Below, in pieces: positions 17,281 through 26,802 of a stretch of DNA of 64,000 bases. Origin of the DNA: Thalassobius sp. I31.1 (GTDB lineage: Bacteria > Pseudomonadota > Alphaproteobacteria > Rhodobacterales > Rhodobacteraceae); the NCBI RefSeq assembly GCF_003031585.1, contig NZ_PWAA01000061.1, positions 124,001 through 188,000 on the forward strand, read 5' to 3'. The translations under genes and the position numbers were made by a program. A model generated the notes under the pieces. It ran no database searches, had not been told where the DNA came from, and worked only from the letters and a program-made list of their open reading frames with translations. Each line of letters starts with the position of its first letter. Position 1 is the stretch's first letter.

Positions 17281-18815
17281 CTTCAAAACAAGCTGTGGAT
17301 CTGCGGCCTGTCTGGCTGTTGCTCGCGACTTTTCTGGTCGCGGTCTCAAGTCTGATCTACGAACTTATCGCAGCAACGCTTTCCAGCTATCTGCTGGGGG
17401 ATTCAATCCGTCAATTCAGCTTTGTCATCGGGGTATTTCTGTCCGCGATGGGGTTGGGCGTGTGGCTGTCGCGCATGGTAAATGCAGCCCTTTTGGGCTT
17501 TGTCTGGGTGCAGATTTTCATTGGCCTGATCGGCGGCGCTTTGGCACCGGCCCTGTTTTTCGCCTATGCCTATCTTGGGGATATCGCAGTTCTTCTTTAC
17601 GGAATGCTTGGCTTAATCGGGCTGCTTTCCGGTATGGAAATTCCATTGATTGCCCGCGTTCTGAAAGACATAGGTGCGCCGTCATTCCGGTTTGAAAACG
17701 TCCTAAGCGTGGACTACGTCGGGGCTTTGGTTGCTTCACTGGCTTTTCCGGTTTTCGTCATTCCGCATTTCAGCCTGACCTCTGCCAGCATCATTTTCGG
17801 CTGCCTCAATCTGGCCGTGGCCGGAGGATCAATCTGGGTCTTTCGTGACAAATTACCAAAAACGATCTGGGCCGGATGGTCTGCGGCTTTCATCCTTTCA
17901 CTGGTCGCGCTCATCAATTCAGAACGTATGGTGTCAGTCGTGGATGCCGCAATGTTTGAAGATGACATTATCATTAACGAAACAACACCTTACCAGAATA
18001 TCGTTGTGACACGTTTTCGGGATCGGACCCGTCTGTTTCTGAACCATTCCATTCAATTCGATACTTTAGATGAACATCGTTATCACGAATCTTTAGTACA
18101 TCCTGCTATGGCAACAATACCGCGCCGTAACAACATCCTGATCCTCGGAGGCGGTGACGGTATGGCCGCGCGCGAAGTGCTTAAATATCCGGATGTTGAC
18201 ACCATTACACTGGTTGACCTGGATCCGCGTGTCACAGAACTTTTCCGGGATCATGATGATTTGGGCATGCTGAATGGTCAGGCTTTGCGCGACCCACGGG
18301 TCACCATTGTCGCCAGTGATGCCTGGCTATATGCCGAAAACACCCCTGATGTTTTTGACGTGATTATTATTGACCTGCCAGATCCGAAATCTATCGCATT
18401 GTCCAAACTCTATTCAATTGAGTTCTACGCGATTTTGATGGAACGCCTTTCACCGCATGGCGCCATGGTAACGCAGGCGGGTTCTCCGGTGTTTGCGCGT
18501 GATGCATTCTGGTCAATCGTTGAAACTTTTGAAATGACCCGAAACCCAGCAGCACGGACACCGCTTTCAGTCACGCCATATCACAGCTACACCCCCAGCT
18601 TTGGCGACTGGGGGTTCATTATTGCGCGTCCCTTCGCATTGCAGGCACGTGATGTGTCGTTCCCCGAGAACCTGAAGTATATTAGTTCAGAAACATGGCA
18701 ATCCGCACAGATATTCGCGCCCGATGCCGGTCGTACGGATGTCGAAGCCAACTCTATAAAATCACACCCCCTTGTGACCTACTATCAGGAAGGCTGGGAT
18801 CACTGGTTTCGGTAG
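17277..18815 (+). CDS. Membrane-anchored polyamine aminopropyltransferase-like protein
   Basis: This 512-residue protein has an N-terminal part with about seven membrane helices (residues ~15-215) and a C-terminal spermidine-synthase-like domain. The nucleotide-binding core reads NILILGGGDGMAAREVLKYP and VDLDPRVTELFRDH, and the active-site region is IIDLPDPKSIALSKLYS. It would transfer an aminopropyl group from decarboxylated AdoMet to an amine near the membrane; the acceptor is unknown. It ends the operon of DUF4178, DUF4178, small protein and DUF350. Confidence 0.88.
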   Translation: MTSKQAVDLRPVWLLLATFLVAVSSLIYELIAATLSSYLLGDSIRQFSFVIGVFLSAMGLGVWLSRMVNAALLGFVWVQIFIGLIGGALAPALFFAYAYLGDIAVLLYGMLGLIGLLSGMEIPLIARVLKDIGAPSFRFENVLSVDYVGALVASLAFPVFVIPHFSLTSASIIFGCLNLAVAGGSIWVFRDKLPKTIWAGWSAAFILSLVALINSERMVSVVDAAMFEDDIIINETTPYQNIVVTRFRDRTRLFLNHSIQFDTLDEHRYHESLVHPAMATIPRRNNILILGGGDGMAAREVLKYPDVDTITLVDLDPRVTELFRDHDDLGMLNGQALRDPRVTIVASDAWLYAENTPDVFDVIIIDLPDPKSIALSKLYSIEFYAILMERLSPHGAMVTQAGSPVFARDAFWSIVETFEMTRNPAARTPLSVTPYHSYTPSFGDWGFIIARPFALQARDVSFPENLKYISSETWQSAQIFAPDAGRTDVEANSIKSHPLVTYYQEGWDHWFR

Positions 18816-18993
18816 AATTACGAGGATTGCGTCCCCCTCCTCAGGCAAAATCCGTTTTGGGCTGAGGACCGCTACGGACATCTCTGAGCAACCAAACGGG
18901 CCTGCAAAGGCATTCCGGATGCGGAAGGCACAGGGTGGACATGCCTTCCTTCATGTTCGTTCACATCAATTCCGCTTAATACGCCAATAGTAC

Positions 18994-19776
18994 CTAAGCG
19001 TCTTGTAGCGCGCCCATTGCCACTTGTTCAGCTTTGGATTGCGCTATGCTTTCCGAACTTCTCAGGCTTCGGTAAATTGCGACAGCACTTTCCGTCGCAC
19101 GCTTTAGCTCATCCTTTTCAGGTACGCATACGGTTGCGCGCAGGTCTTTTGCAAATTCCGGCAGCAAGGTTTCAATTTTCCTGACACCTCTTGCCTCAAA
19201 GCCAGCCTGTTGCAAAGCCAACGGCCCAAGAACCTGCACACGAAGAAAGCTCAGGAAATCCAGGGCTTCAAAGAATTCGCCTCGTCCAATCTTTCCCGCA
19301 CAATAATGCACCCACGTCCAGAACCTGTCTTCGACCCATTGCCCGTCCAGTCGGGGGTATGTACCGACACCTTTTGCGAACACCTGAGAGAGCTTGCCAT
19401 CTCGTTCCCACAAAACAGTTGGCTCATCTACTCTGTCTGCAATATCGTCCAGTTTCGCAAACTTGAAATCAACATGCAGGCCATCAGGACCATACAGAGC
19501 GATCACAAGTCTGGGTTCACCTACATGTTCACCAGTGAAGGCCGCCAGGAGATCGCCAAGTTCTGCGATCATTTCAAAGCGGTTCTCTAAAACTTTGTGG
19601 TAATGCACCGGATCGACGGCAATGACGATATCCAGATCGCTATATTCATCAAGAGTGTCTTCGCTATACGAGCCAGAGCAAGCCAAACCAAGAATGCGAT
19701 CATCGCTCTTGAATTTTTGAACGGCCTGCAAAAGAAATTTACGGTGCTGCGGTAGTGCTGTGCTGGGGAATTCCAT
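18994..19776 (-). CDS. Nucleotidyltransferase of the aminoglycoside-adenylyltransferase type
   Basis: This 260-residue protein has the pol-beta-like nucleotidyltransferase motif GSYSEDTLDEYSDLDIVIAV (Gly-Ser and the Asp-x-Asp metal ligands). A third acidic position in LHVDFKFAKL is followed by a helical C-terminal domain. It resembles stand-alone AadA-like proteins. The substrate, antibiotic or nucleic acid, cannot be told, so resistance should not be assumed. Confidence 0.75.
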   Translation of the reverse strand: MEFPSTALPQHRKFLLQAVQKFKSDDRILGLACSGSYSEDTLDEYSDLDIVIAVDPVHYHKVLENRFEMIAELGDLLAAFTGEHVGEPRLVIALYGPDGLHVDFKFAKLDDIADRVDEPTVLWERDGKLSQVFAKGVGTYPRLDGQWVEDRFWTWVHYCAGKIGRGEFFEALDFLSFLRVQVLGPLALQQAGFEARGVRKIETLLPEFAKDLRATVCVPEKDELKRATESAVAIYRSLRSSESIAQSKAEQVAMGALQDA

Positions 19777-19995
19777 TGTTGTGGTCCTGCAGATATTGGT
19801 TCGATCCTTGATTGTCGAAGAATCGTCCGCTGGAGCGCAGCATTACATCATATCAGCGTCACCAAAGGAGACAAGAGCCAGACGCATCAACTGGGGACGC
19901 GCGATATCTGACACCTTTACTCACCCTGGTCCAATGGCTGTATTGGGCTGTAAAGTTGCCATCGGGCACGCATCACAGATATCGCTCCAGGCCCC
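19777..19995. other. Intergenic region upstream of the rpsF promoter
   Basis: About 220 bp between the divergent nucleotidyltransferase gene and the rpsF promoter. No gene or recognised motif is visible here. Confidence 0.5.
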
Positions 19996-20024
19996 TTGCC
20001 CCACGCCCAATTCCCCCCTATAAG
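19996..20024 (+). promoter_or_regulatory. Candidate promoter of the rpsF operon
   Basis: TTGCCC (19996-20001) and TATAAG (20019-20024) with a 17-bp spacer give a good housekeeping promoter. A start near 20031 leaves a leader of ~104 nt before rpsF, long enough for the regulatory hairpin described next. Confidence 0.55.
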
Positions 20025-20065
20025 GCGCCGTCCGGATGCAAAGTATATGAACCGCGCAGTCTCTC

Positions 20066-20099
20066 GTGGATGGGTCGTATCCGGTGACAAGACCCACCC
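20066..20099 (+). promoter_or_regulatory. S6:S18-type ribosomal protein leader hairpin (candidate)
   Basis: The rpsF leader has a stem TGGGTC (20071-20076) with GACCCA (20091-20096), extended by G-C pairs, and a 14-nt loop containing the exposed CCG. Many bacteria have an S6:S18-binding leader with a conserved CCG in a hairpin, through which the S6:S18 dimer represses its own operon. The match is by eye, not by covariance model. Confidence 0.5.
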
Positions 20100-20134
20100 T
20101 TTGAAATGCGCCTTAAAAAATGAACGGAGCACAC

Positions 20135-20488
20135 ATGCCGCTTTATGAGCATGTCTTCATCGCGCGTCAGGATCTGTCCAACACGCAAGCTGAAGGTCTT
20201 ATCGAACATTTTGGCACAGTCCTTGCGGACAACGAAGGTAAACTCGTTGATTCCGAGTACTGGGGTGTCAAAACCATGGCTTACAAAATCAACAAAAACC
20301 GCAAAGGCCACTATGCCTATCTGCGTTCCGATGCACCAGCAACTGCTGTGCAGGAAATGGAACGTCTGATGCGTCTGCATGATGATGTGATGCGTGTTCT
20401 GACCATCAAGGTTGACGAGCACAAAGAACTGCCATCCGTACAGATGCAGAAACGCGAAGAACGTGGCGAACGCCGCGAACGTCGCTGA
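20135..20488 (+). CDS. rpsF: 30S ribosomal protein S6
   Basis: This 117-residue protein of the small subunit platform binds S18. It begins with the family's MPLYEHVFIARQDLS, has EYWGVKTMAYKINKNRKGHY in the middle, and ends in a charged tail. I used the ATG at 20135 (ribosome site GGAG) instead of the in-frame ATG at 20120. It is the first gene of rpsF-rpsR-rplI. Confidence 0.98.
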   Translation: MPLYEHVFIARQDLSNTQAEGLIEHFGTVLADNEGKLVDSEYWGVKTMAYKINKNRKGHYAYLRSDAPATAVQEMERLMRLHDDVMRVLTIKVDEHKELPSVQMQKREERGERRERR

Positions 20489-20514
20489 GCTGGTTTAAGA
20501 AAGGATTGTAAATC

Positions 20515-20742
20515 ATGGCTTCTAAACCATTTTTCCGCCGCCGCAAAGTTTGCCCGTTCTCTGGCGACAATGCACCTGCGATCGATTACAAAGACACACG
20601 TCTTCTGCAGCGCTACATCTCTGAGCGCGGCAAAATCGTTCCTTCCCGTATCACCGCAGTTTCCGCAAAGAAACAGCGTGAGCTGGCCCGCGCTATCAAA
20701 CGCGCACGCTTCCTCGCCCTGCTTCCTTACGCTGTGAAGTGA
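20515..20742 (+). CDS. rpsR: 30S ribosomal protein S18
   Basis: This 75-residue basic protein pairs with S6 on the platform. Typical sequence includes [31 protein letters not shown] and [14 protein letters not shown]. It lies 26 bp after rpsF with AAGGA upstream. Confidence 0.98.
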   Translation: MASKPFFRRRKVCPFSGDNAPAIDYKDTRLLQRYISERGKIVPSRITAVSAKKQRELARAIKRARFLALLPYAVK

Positions 20743-20753
20743 GGATCTGACCG

Positions 20754-21371
20754 ATGCAAGTTATCCTTCTTGAACGTGTCGCAAAACTCGGCCAGATGGG
20801 CGAAATTGTCGACGTAAAAGCCGGTTACGCCCGTAACTTCCTGCTGCCTCAGAAAAAAGCAATGACCGCTTCCAAAGCGAACATCGCAGTTTTTGAAACG
20901 CAGAAAGCACAGCTGGAAGCACGTAACCTCGAAACCAAGCAAGAATCTGAATCACTGGCTGAAAAGCTGAATGGTCAGCAGTTCATCGTGATTCGCTCTG
21001 CGTCTGACGCTGGTTCTCTCTATGGTTCCGTAACCCCACGTGACGCTGCAGAAGCAGCAACCGCGGCTGGTTTCTCTGTTGATCGCAAGCAGATTGCTCT
21101 GCAGGCACCGATCAAAGAGCTGGGTCTGCACACTCTGACCGTGCGTCTGCACGCAGAAGTCGAAGCTGAAATCGAACTGAACGTTGCACGTTCAGAAGAA
21201 GAAGCAGAACTGCAGGCTTCCGGTAAGTCCATCCAGGAACTGGCTGCTGAAGCAGAAGCAGAAGCAGAATTCGAAATTGCTGAACTGTTCGACGATATCG
21301 GCTCTGCCGCATCAGACGACGATGACGACAGCGGTCTCGTTTCCACACCTGAAGGCGACGACGAAGCTTAA
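20754..21371 (+). CDS. rplI: 50S ribosomal protein L9
   Basis: This 205-residue protein has the N-terminal L9 domain ([22 protein letters not shown] with GYARNFLLP), a long connecting helix and the C-terminal rRNA-binding domain. An acidic tail of ~50 residues, rich in Glu and Asp and ending [11 protein letters not shown], extends beyond the usual ~150 residues; such tails are seen in Rhodobacterales. It ends the operon, and a terminator follows. Confidence 0.97.
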   Translation: MQVILLERVAKLGQMGEIVDVKAGYARNFLLPQKKAMTASKANIAVFETQKAQLEARNLETKQESESLAEKLNGQQFIVIRSASDAGSLYGSVTPRDAAEAATAAGFSVDRKQIALQAPIKELGLHTLTVRLHAEVEAEIELNVARSEEEAELQASGKSIQELAAEAEAEAEFEIAELFDDIGSAASDDDDDSGLVSTPEGDDEA

Positions 21372-21392
21372 GCTTCTCTGACCTGACAAATT

Positions 21393-21425
21393 TAAAAGCC
21401 CGCACATTTTGTGCGGGCTTTTTTC
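21393..21425 (+). terminator. Rho-independent terminator of rpsF-rpsR-rplI
   Basis: Stem AAAGCCCGCAC (21395-21405) pairs with GTGCGGGCTTT (21411-21421), with a short loop and a run of T. It lies about 23 bp after the rplI stop. Confidence 0.92.
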
Positions 21426-21511
21426 TTTGCCCGCAGCCCCCTCCTGACAGAACGCTGTCAGGACGCCCTGTCTATAGCTGTCCTTCTGAAACGTCAGAAA
21501 GGACACAGGCC

Positions 21512-21967
21512 ATGACATCTTTCATCAAACCCGCCGCACTCTCGCTTGCGATAGCTACCGCATTTTTCAGCACATCCCTAAACGCCGATCCACGGGAAGA
21601 CGCCCTGGGTGTTATTCACGATATGGCCTCTGCCATGGGGAACGGCCAGGTGGCCCGGGTGGTCGACAGTTATACGCAAGACGGGCTTCTGGTTCTGAAC
21701 GGAACAGATTTCCGCGGTCCCGACATGCTGACAGCGGCCTACACGGAATTCGCCGCCATCAGCCCGGAGATCCACTTTGAGTATGAGGATCTGCATATCA
21801 CCGGCAACATCGCCCTGCACATCGCCCCCTGGTCCATGACCGGCACCGCGCCGGATGGCACGGCTGTTACAGACGGCGGATTGTCCGTGGTCGTTCTGCA
21901 GAAGCAAGATGACGACGAATGGAAGATCCTGATGGATCTTCCACATGCGGAAGCGGCCCCTGAATAA
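21512..21967 (+). CDS. Secreted SnoaL/DUF4440-like protein
   Basis: This 151-residue protein has a signal peptide (residues 1-25, ending near SLNADPRE). A nuclear-transport-factor-2-like fold of the DUF4440 type follows (VVDSYTQDGLLVLNGTDFRGPDML; VVVLQKQDDDEWKILMD). Such proteins are small-molecule-binding or enzymatic cups; no substrate can be given. It converges on the MFS gene, with only 6 bp between. Confidence 0.75.
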   Translation: MTSFIKPAALSLAIATAFFSTSLNADPREDALGVIHDMASAMGNGQVARVVDSYTQDGLLVLNGTDFRGPDMLTAAYTEFAAISPEIHFEYEDLHITGNIALHIAPWSMTGTAPDGTAVTDGGLSVVVLQKQDDDEWKILMDLPHAEAAPE

Positions 21968-21973
21968 ACCGGA

Positions 21974-23194
21974 TCAGCCCTGCATCCTGTCCATCTTCTT
22001 TTGGGCATGGCGCAGAGCAACCAACATAAGCGCAGCGCTGGCCAGGACATAGGCTCCGATCCAGGGCAGTTGTTCATCAAACCCAACGCCCGCATCAATG
22101 ATAAACCCTGTCAGGCCCGGCCCGATTGCGGATCCAAGAACCATCGCGGCTGTTACCATCGCTTTGATACTGCCAACGTGACGCGTGCCATAAATTTCAG
22201 CCCAAAAGGGTGCGGGCACCGCAGATTGCCCACCCTGCATCACGCCCAGCAGAACGAAAGCCACAGCTGCCCCCCAAAGACCAGGCGTGAGACCCAGGAT
22301 CACAAGCGATAGCGCGAAAGGCGGCAGATACCATCGCATCATGCGCAACGCACCAAAGCGATCAACCGCAATCCCGAAGGCAAAAACAGCCGCGAGGCCT
22401 GAGAACGTATATAGTGGGAACAGGGCTACGAATTCGATATGCGTCCAGGATTTCACGCCAACCAGATGCACCTGATGGAAAAACAGCGCCGTGCCAAATG
22501 TACCCGGTGCCGTAATGGCCGGCAGACACAGTAAGAACACCGGATCACGCAGCACTTCCAGCCGGGTCCAGTGACGCCCTTCCATGCCCGTTTCACCCCC
22601 AGTCTCAGCCATCTCTGCAGGGGTGCGTTCGACACTTAGCAGACGCCGGATCACCGGGATCATCGCCAGTGCGACACCTCCGGCAACCCACCAGATCAGA
22701 CGCCAGCCGACAAAAGGCAACAAGGCCACAATCGTCAGCGGTAGGATGGCCTCTCCCAAAGTGTACGCCAGAGAAGAAATCGCCAGAGCTTTGCCACGCG
22801 CCCGCGTAAACCAGCGCACCATGGCAACCCGCGACACATGGGACAACATGCCCTGCCCCGTAAAGCGAAGGGCAAAGATGATCAGTGGCAATATGAGAAC
22901 CGCGCTATTCACAGCCATGGCAAAACAGGCCAGTGCCAATCCCAGCAAAGACAAGACCCCGAGGCTGCGCACCCGCATATGATCTGATAATGCACCGCCC
23001 CAGACCATCACTGCGGCGGATGTCATTGTCCCCAGCGCATAGATGCCACCCCAGGTTCCGTGGCTTAAACCGTATTCCTGGCGGATCTCACCTGCGAACA
23101 GCGAGATAAAGAAGGTCTGCCCAAAGGCTGACAGCAAAGACAAAAGCCCGCCTGCGGCCAGCCATCGCTGGTTTTCATAAATAAACTTAAACAT
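21974..23194 (-). CDS. MFS transporter
   Basis: This 406-residue protein is predicted to have 12 membrane helices. It carries the MFS loop 2-3 signature WGGALSDHMRVRSLG and a matching FGIAVDRFGALRMMRW in the second half. It resembles Rhodobacterales MFS proteins of the monocarboxylate/oxalate-like type. The substrate is unknown. Confidence 0.88.
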   Translation of the reverse strand: MFKFIYENQRWLAAGGLLSLLSAFGQTFFISLFAGEIRQEYGLSHGTWGGIYALGTMTSAAVMVWGGALSDHMRVRSLGVLSLLGLALACFAMAVNSAVLILPLIIFALRFTGQGMLSHVSRVAMVRWFTRARGKALAISSLAYTLGEAILPLTIVALLPFVGWRLIWWVAGGVALAMIPVIRRLLSVERTPAEMAETGGETGMEGRHWTRLEVLRDPVFLLCLPAITAPGTFGTALFFHQVHLVGVKSWTHIEFVALFPLYTFSGLAAVFAFGIAVDRFGALRMMRWYLPPFALSLVILGLTPGLWGAAVAFVLLGVMQGGQSAVPAPFWAEIYGTRHVGSIKAMVTAAMVLGSAIGPGLTGFIIDAGVGFDEQLPWIGAYVLASAALMLVALRHAQKKMDRMQG

Positions 23195-23267
23195 AATGTT
23201 GCCCCTTGCGGCGACGCTGCATGATTCACGCCGGAAGGGAAAGCAAATTCAACAAGTCCTGCTTATG

Positions 23268-23480
23268 TCAATCTTCGTCAGGCACATATTCCAGGATATC
23301 GCCGGGCTGACAGTCCAGGTGTTTGCAGATGGCTTCCAGCGTGTTGAAACGCACGCCTTTTACCTTGCCGCTTTTCAGCAGGCTCAGGTTGGTTTCTGAC
23401 AGACCGATGGCCGCCGCCAGTTCGCGTGAAGACGTCTTGCGTTTCACCAGCATGAGGTCAAGATTAATGGCAATTGGCAT
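23268..23480 (-). CDS. Small XRE-family (YozG-like) transcription regulator
   Basis: This 70-residue helix-turn-helix protein has LDLMLVKRKTSSRELAAAIGLS, SLLKSGKVKG and LEAICKHLDCQPGDILEY, typical of the YozG/HTH_26 group. The ATG at 23480 is preceded by AAGGGGGG. It lies 10 bp after the DUF2975 gene on the same strand; the pair is common in bacteria, with the membrane protein presumably linked to the regulator. Confidence 0.9.
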   Translation of the reverse strand: MPIAINLDLMLVKRKTSSRELAAAIGLSETNLSLLKSGKVKGVRFNTLEAICKHLDCQPGDILEYVPDED

Positions 23481-23490
23481 CCGTCCCCCC

Positions 23491-24003
23491 TTACAGAAAC
23501 TGGCTGTTTTCTTCTTCGATATCCGCGGCACGGCGCAGGGCTGAGGCTGTGACCAGCAAAGGCAGAGCCAGGATCAGATAGATCGCTTCCAGCTCAAAGG
23601 GGAAATAGTCGACCGAAGGCCGGATGTCAGCCGGAATATGCGCAATCAGCAAATAGGACACAGGACCCAGCAGGATCTGGATCGCACCCCAGAAGGCGAT
23701 CAGCGAAAATGCACAGATACGCAACTGATGCGAAAGCTTCAGAAAATCGCTTTGCACCGGGCGCTTCAGGATCTGATGCACCGCCCAGAACGCCCGCGTC
23801 AGGCAGGCCACGATCAGCACCATCGTGGCAATCGTTGCCAGCGTCGGCCCCATGGTGGTCGCCGGCAGATCTTCATCCAGGTCCACAAGATCAAACAGGC
23901 CGGAATAGTCATTCTCAAGCCAGACCATCGCTGAAATCCCCAGAACAACAAACAGCAACAAACCGATCACGGTGATCATAATCAGGCGGGCAATCAGGGC
24001 CAT
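23491..24003 (-). CDS. DUF2975 membrane protein
   Basis: This 170-residue protein has four predicted membrane helices (residues ~8-27, 56-75, 98-118, 139-158) in the DUF2975 pattern, including FWAVHQILKRPVQSDFLKLSHQLRI. Its function is unknown, but it is regularly partnered with the YozG-like regulator encoded next. Confidence 0.82.
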   Translation of the reverse strand: MALIARLIMITVIGLLLFVVLGISAMVWLENDYSGLFDLVDLDEDLPATTMGPTLATIATMVLIVACLTRAFWAVHQILKRPVQSDFLKLSHQLRICAFSLIAFWGAIQILLGPVSYLLIAHIPADIRPSVDYFPFELEAIYLILALPLLVTASALRRAADIEEENSQFL

Positions 24004-24210
24004 GGGCAGGGCTTTCTTTCTGTTTTCTCAAGTTGCCTGACCCTGACACAGCCCCTTCACCCGGTCAAGCAAGCAGATTTTCGCAAAACATTTCTCTTTT
24101 TATGTTTTACGTAATTTTTTTACTTGAAGTCGAAAAACACCACCTCTATATCGCCTTCATCATTCAAACGGGGCGACCCGGATTAACAGACGTAAGATGA
24201 AGGACAGACC

Positions 24211-24579
24211 ATGATACGAGCGATTATTCTCACCGGACTTATTCTCACAGCCGCCGCCTGCGGTCAGCGCGAGGTGGACCGCCCGCTGACACTCGATGGT
24301 GCAAAGGGCCCGGGCTATGAAATGGACCTGGGACAATGTCGCGCGCTTGCGGCGAACTATCGCGAAGAAGATCTGCGCCGCGGTGCGATTGGCGGTGCGG
24401 TTGTTGGCGGCATTATTGGTGCGGTAGATGACAGTTCTAATGATGCGGGTGACGCCCTGGTTGGTGCTGCGATTGGCGGGCTTGTTGGTGCGGCAGAAGC
24501 CAGCGCAGAACTTGATGAGTTGCGCCGTGATGTTGTCATCCGTTGCATGATGGGCCGTGGTCACCCTGTGATCGGCTGA
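24211..24579 (+). CDS. Glycine-zipper lipoprotein
   Basis: This 122-residue protein has a type II signal peptide with lipobox TAAAC (Cys at residue 17). A glycine-zipper stretch follows (GAIGGAVVGGIIGAV, then GAAIGGLVGAA), typical of small outer-membrane-associated lipoproteins. A terminator follows. Its exact role is unknown. Confidence 0.8.
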   Translation: MIRAIILTGLILTAAACGQREVDRPLTLDGAKGPGYEMDLGQCRALAANYREEDLRRGAIGGAVVGGIIGAVDDSSNDAGDALVGAAIGGLVGAAEASAELDELRRDVVIRCMMGRGHPVIG

Positions 24580-24598
24580 TATCCAGATACCACGACGG

Positions 24599-24634
24599 AA
24601 AGCCCCGCACAGATTGCTCTGGCGGGGCTTTTTG
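24599..24634 (+). terminator. Rho-independent terminator after the lipoprotein gene
   Basis: Stem AAAGCCCCGC (24599-24608) with GCGGGGCTTT (24622-24631), followed by T residues. With the A-run on the other side it may also serve the convergent minus-strand gene. Confidence 0.88.
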
Positions 24635-24657
24635 CTGAAACTTTGTGTTGATCCGGA

Positions 24658-25158
24658 TCAATACCGCCCGATCGGCACACGGCGCAGACGTTCCAGCGTA
24701 TTGCCGCCGGCATCCACAGCATGAAGATCCACCGTATAGCGGTTCCCCCGCCCGCCGGAACAGGGCGGCATATAACCATCGGAAGCGTATTCGCCAGTTC
24801 CCCGTGCCTTTTTAATAACCTGAACGCCGCGCGGCAGGTTGCGATCCGTGAGGCCGGGCACTGCAGGCAGATCTGCGCTGTCACCGGATACAGCATAGCC
24901 AATCGTCCCATGCCCGCCATTGCGAGACAGCGGTTGATAGCTGCGGTCATTATATTCCGCCACAATCATCGCCGTCCCTGCAGGAATTCCAGTGATCCGC
25001 ATGGGGGGCGTCGAACCATTTCCACCAAACAGCGTGCATTGCTGCCCGTCCGGCACTCGATTGCCATCCCAGCCGCCGGTCAGAACCGCCTGCATTTCTG
25101 CCTGTGCCAGTCCGGCAGAGAGCGTAAGTGCAGCCGTAAAACTTAAGAATTTCTTCAT
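24658..25158 (-). CDS. Secreted protein, possibly PEBP/YbhB-like
   Basis: This 166-residue protein has a Sec signal peptide ([20 protein letters not shown]). The core [30 protein letters not shown] resembles phosphatidylethanolamine-binding/YbhB proteins, where a GPCPP-like loop and HRY-type segment form the ligand pocket, but the match is partial. The ATG at 25158 is preceded by AAGGAG. The longer open frame upstream runs into the tig leader and is not coding. Confidence 0.6.
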   Translation of the reverse strand: MKKFLSFTAALTLSAGLAQAEMQAVLTGGWDGNRVPDGQQCTLFGGNGSTPPMRITGIPAGTAMIVAEYNDRSYQPLSRNGGHGTIGYAVSGDSADLPAVPGLTDRNLPRGVQVIKKARGTGEYASDGYMPPCSGGRGNRYTVDLHAVDAGGNTLERLRRVPIGRY

Positions 25159-25372
25159 ATCCGAATCTCCTTTTACGGGAGGATTGCAAATTGAATACAC
25201 CCAATCAAGCCCCCGGCAGCCTCCTTTGACAACCGTCCACTGCAAGCCACAAGTACAGGGGCAGAATTCACCCTTGCGCGCAGGCCCCCTGCGCCCTAAA
25301 AGGTGCCCTGAATTACGTGCCTCGCGCCGTTCTGCGGCTATGGGGTTTTTCCAACGAATAAGGACGACTGAC

Positions 25373-26698
25373 ATGCAGGTCACCGAGACCCTGAACGAAG
25401 GCCTGAAACGCGCCTACACAATCACGCTTTCCGCTGCTGAGCTGGAGGCAAAAGTCAACGAAAAGCTGGTTGAAGCCCAGCCAGAAGTTGAAATGAAGGG
25501 CTTCCGCAAAGGTAAAGTTCCTATGGCTCTGCTGAAAAAGCAGTTCGGCCAGCGCGTGATCGGCGAAGCCATGCAGGAATCCATCGATGGTGCGATGAAC
25601 AAGCACTTTGAAGAATCCGGTGACCGCCCTGCCCTGCAGCCAGACGTCAAAATGACCAACGAAGACTGGAAAGAAGGCGACGACGTTGAAGTTGCTATGT
25701 CTTACGAAGCTCTGCCAACCATCCCTGACGTGGACCTGAAAGGTGTTGCGCTTGAGAAACTGGTTGTAAAAGCAGACGACGCTGCTGTGACCGAAGCTCT
25801 GGAAGGTCTGGCTGAGAACGCACAGAACTTTGAAGCAAAAGACGGCGCATCCGAGGATGGCGATCAGGTTGTGATCGACTTCGTAGGTTCCGTGGACGGC
25901 GAAGAATTCGAAGGCGGCGCTGGCGAAGATTACCCACTGGTACTCGGCTCCAACTCTTTCATTCCTGGTTTTGAAGAGCAGCTGGTTGGCAAGAAATCCG
26001 GCGAAGCTGTCGACGTAAACGTTTCTTTCCCTGAAGAATACGGCGCGGAACACCTGGCAGGCAAAGAAGCCCTGTTCAAATGTACCGTTAAAGAAGTGAA
26101 AGCGGCTGCCAAAGCTGAGATCAACGATGATCTGGCAAAGCAGTTTGGCGCTGAAGATCTGGACGCGATGAAAGCACAGATCACTGAGCGCCTGGAAGCT
26201 GAATACGCTGGTGCTGCCCGTGCGGTTCAGAAGCGTGCTCTGCTGGACGCGCTGGACGGCAAAGTAGATTTCGACCTGCCACCAAGCCTGGTTGAAGCTG
26301 AAGCCAAGCAAATCGCACACCAGCTGTGGCACGATGAAAACCCTGACGTTCAGGGCCACGACCACCCTGAAATCGAAACCACTGACGAGCACACCAAGCT
26401 GGCCAACCGCCGCGTGCGTCTGGGCCTGCTGCTGGCAGAGCTGGGTCAGAAGGCTGAAGTTGAAGTCACCGATGCTGAGATCACTCAGGCGATCATGAAC
26501 CAGGCACGTCAGTACCCGGGTCAGGAACGTCAGTTCTTTGAATTCGTTCAGCAGAACCCACAGATGCAACAGCAGCTGCGCGCGCCAATCTTTGAAGACA
26601 AAGTTGTAGACTATGTTTTCGAACTGGCTGATGTGACTGAAAAAGAGGTTTCCAAAGCTGACCTCGAAAAAGCAATCGAAGCACTGGACGAAGAATAA
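25373..26698 (+). CDS. tig: Trigger factor
   Basis: This 441-residue ribosome-bound chaperone and peptidyl-prolyl isomerase has the ribosome-docking signature [17 protein letters not shown] at residues ~41-57. The FKBP-type domain lies at ~155-240 ([20 protein letters not shown]), and the helical C-terminal arms follow. The ATG at 25373 is preceded by AAGGACG. A strong terminator follows. Confidence 0.98.
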   Translation: MQVTETLNEGLKRAYTITLSAAELEAKVNEKLVEAQPEVEMKGFRKGKVPMALLKKQFGQRVIGEAMQESIDGAMNKHFEESGDRPALQPDVKMTNEDWKEGDDVEVAMSYEALPTIPDVDLKGVALEKLVVKADDAAVTEALEGLAENAQNFEAKDGASEDGDQVVIDFVGSVDGEEFEGGAGEDYPLVLGSNSFIPGFEEQLVGKKSGEAVDVNVSFPEEYGAEHLAGKEALFKCTVKEVKAAAKAEINDDLAKQFGAEDLDAMKAQITERLEAEYAGAARAVQKRALLDALDGKVDFDLPPSLVEAEAKQIAHQLWHDENPDVQGHDHPEIETTDEHTKLANRRVRLGLLLAELGQKAEVEVTDAEITQAIMNQARQYPGQERQFFEFVQQNPQMQQQLRAPIFEDKVVDYVFELADVTEKEVSKADLEKAIEALDEE

Positions 26699-26720
26699 TC
26701 TTCCCCCCTGCTGACGTTAC

Positions 26721-26750
26721 AAAAGGCCGCTCTTATGAGCGGCCTTTTTT
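26721..26750 (+). terminator. Rho-independent terminator of tig
   Basis: A perfect 12-bp stem (26721-26732 with 26737-26748) and a 4-nt loop, followed by T residues, 22 bp after the tig stop. Confidence 0.93.
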
Positions 26751-26802
26751 GTTTCCGATGTGAAAGGGCAACCTGGATGATCTGCCTGGCAAATCCTCTT
26801 AG

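Noticed and set aside
18994..19776. Nucleotidyltransferase as an antibiotic-resistance determinant
   Set aside because: Only the general fold and metal motif are visible; there is no mobile element or resistance context.
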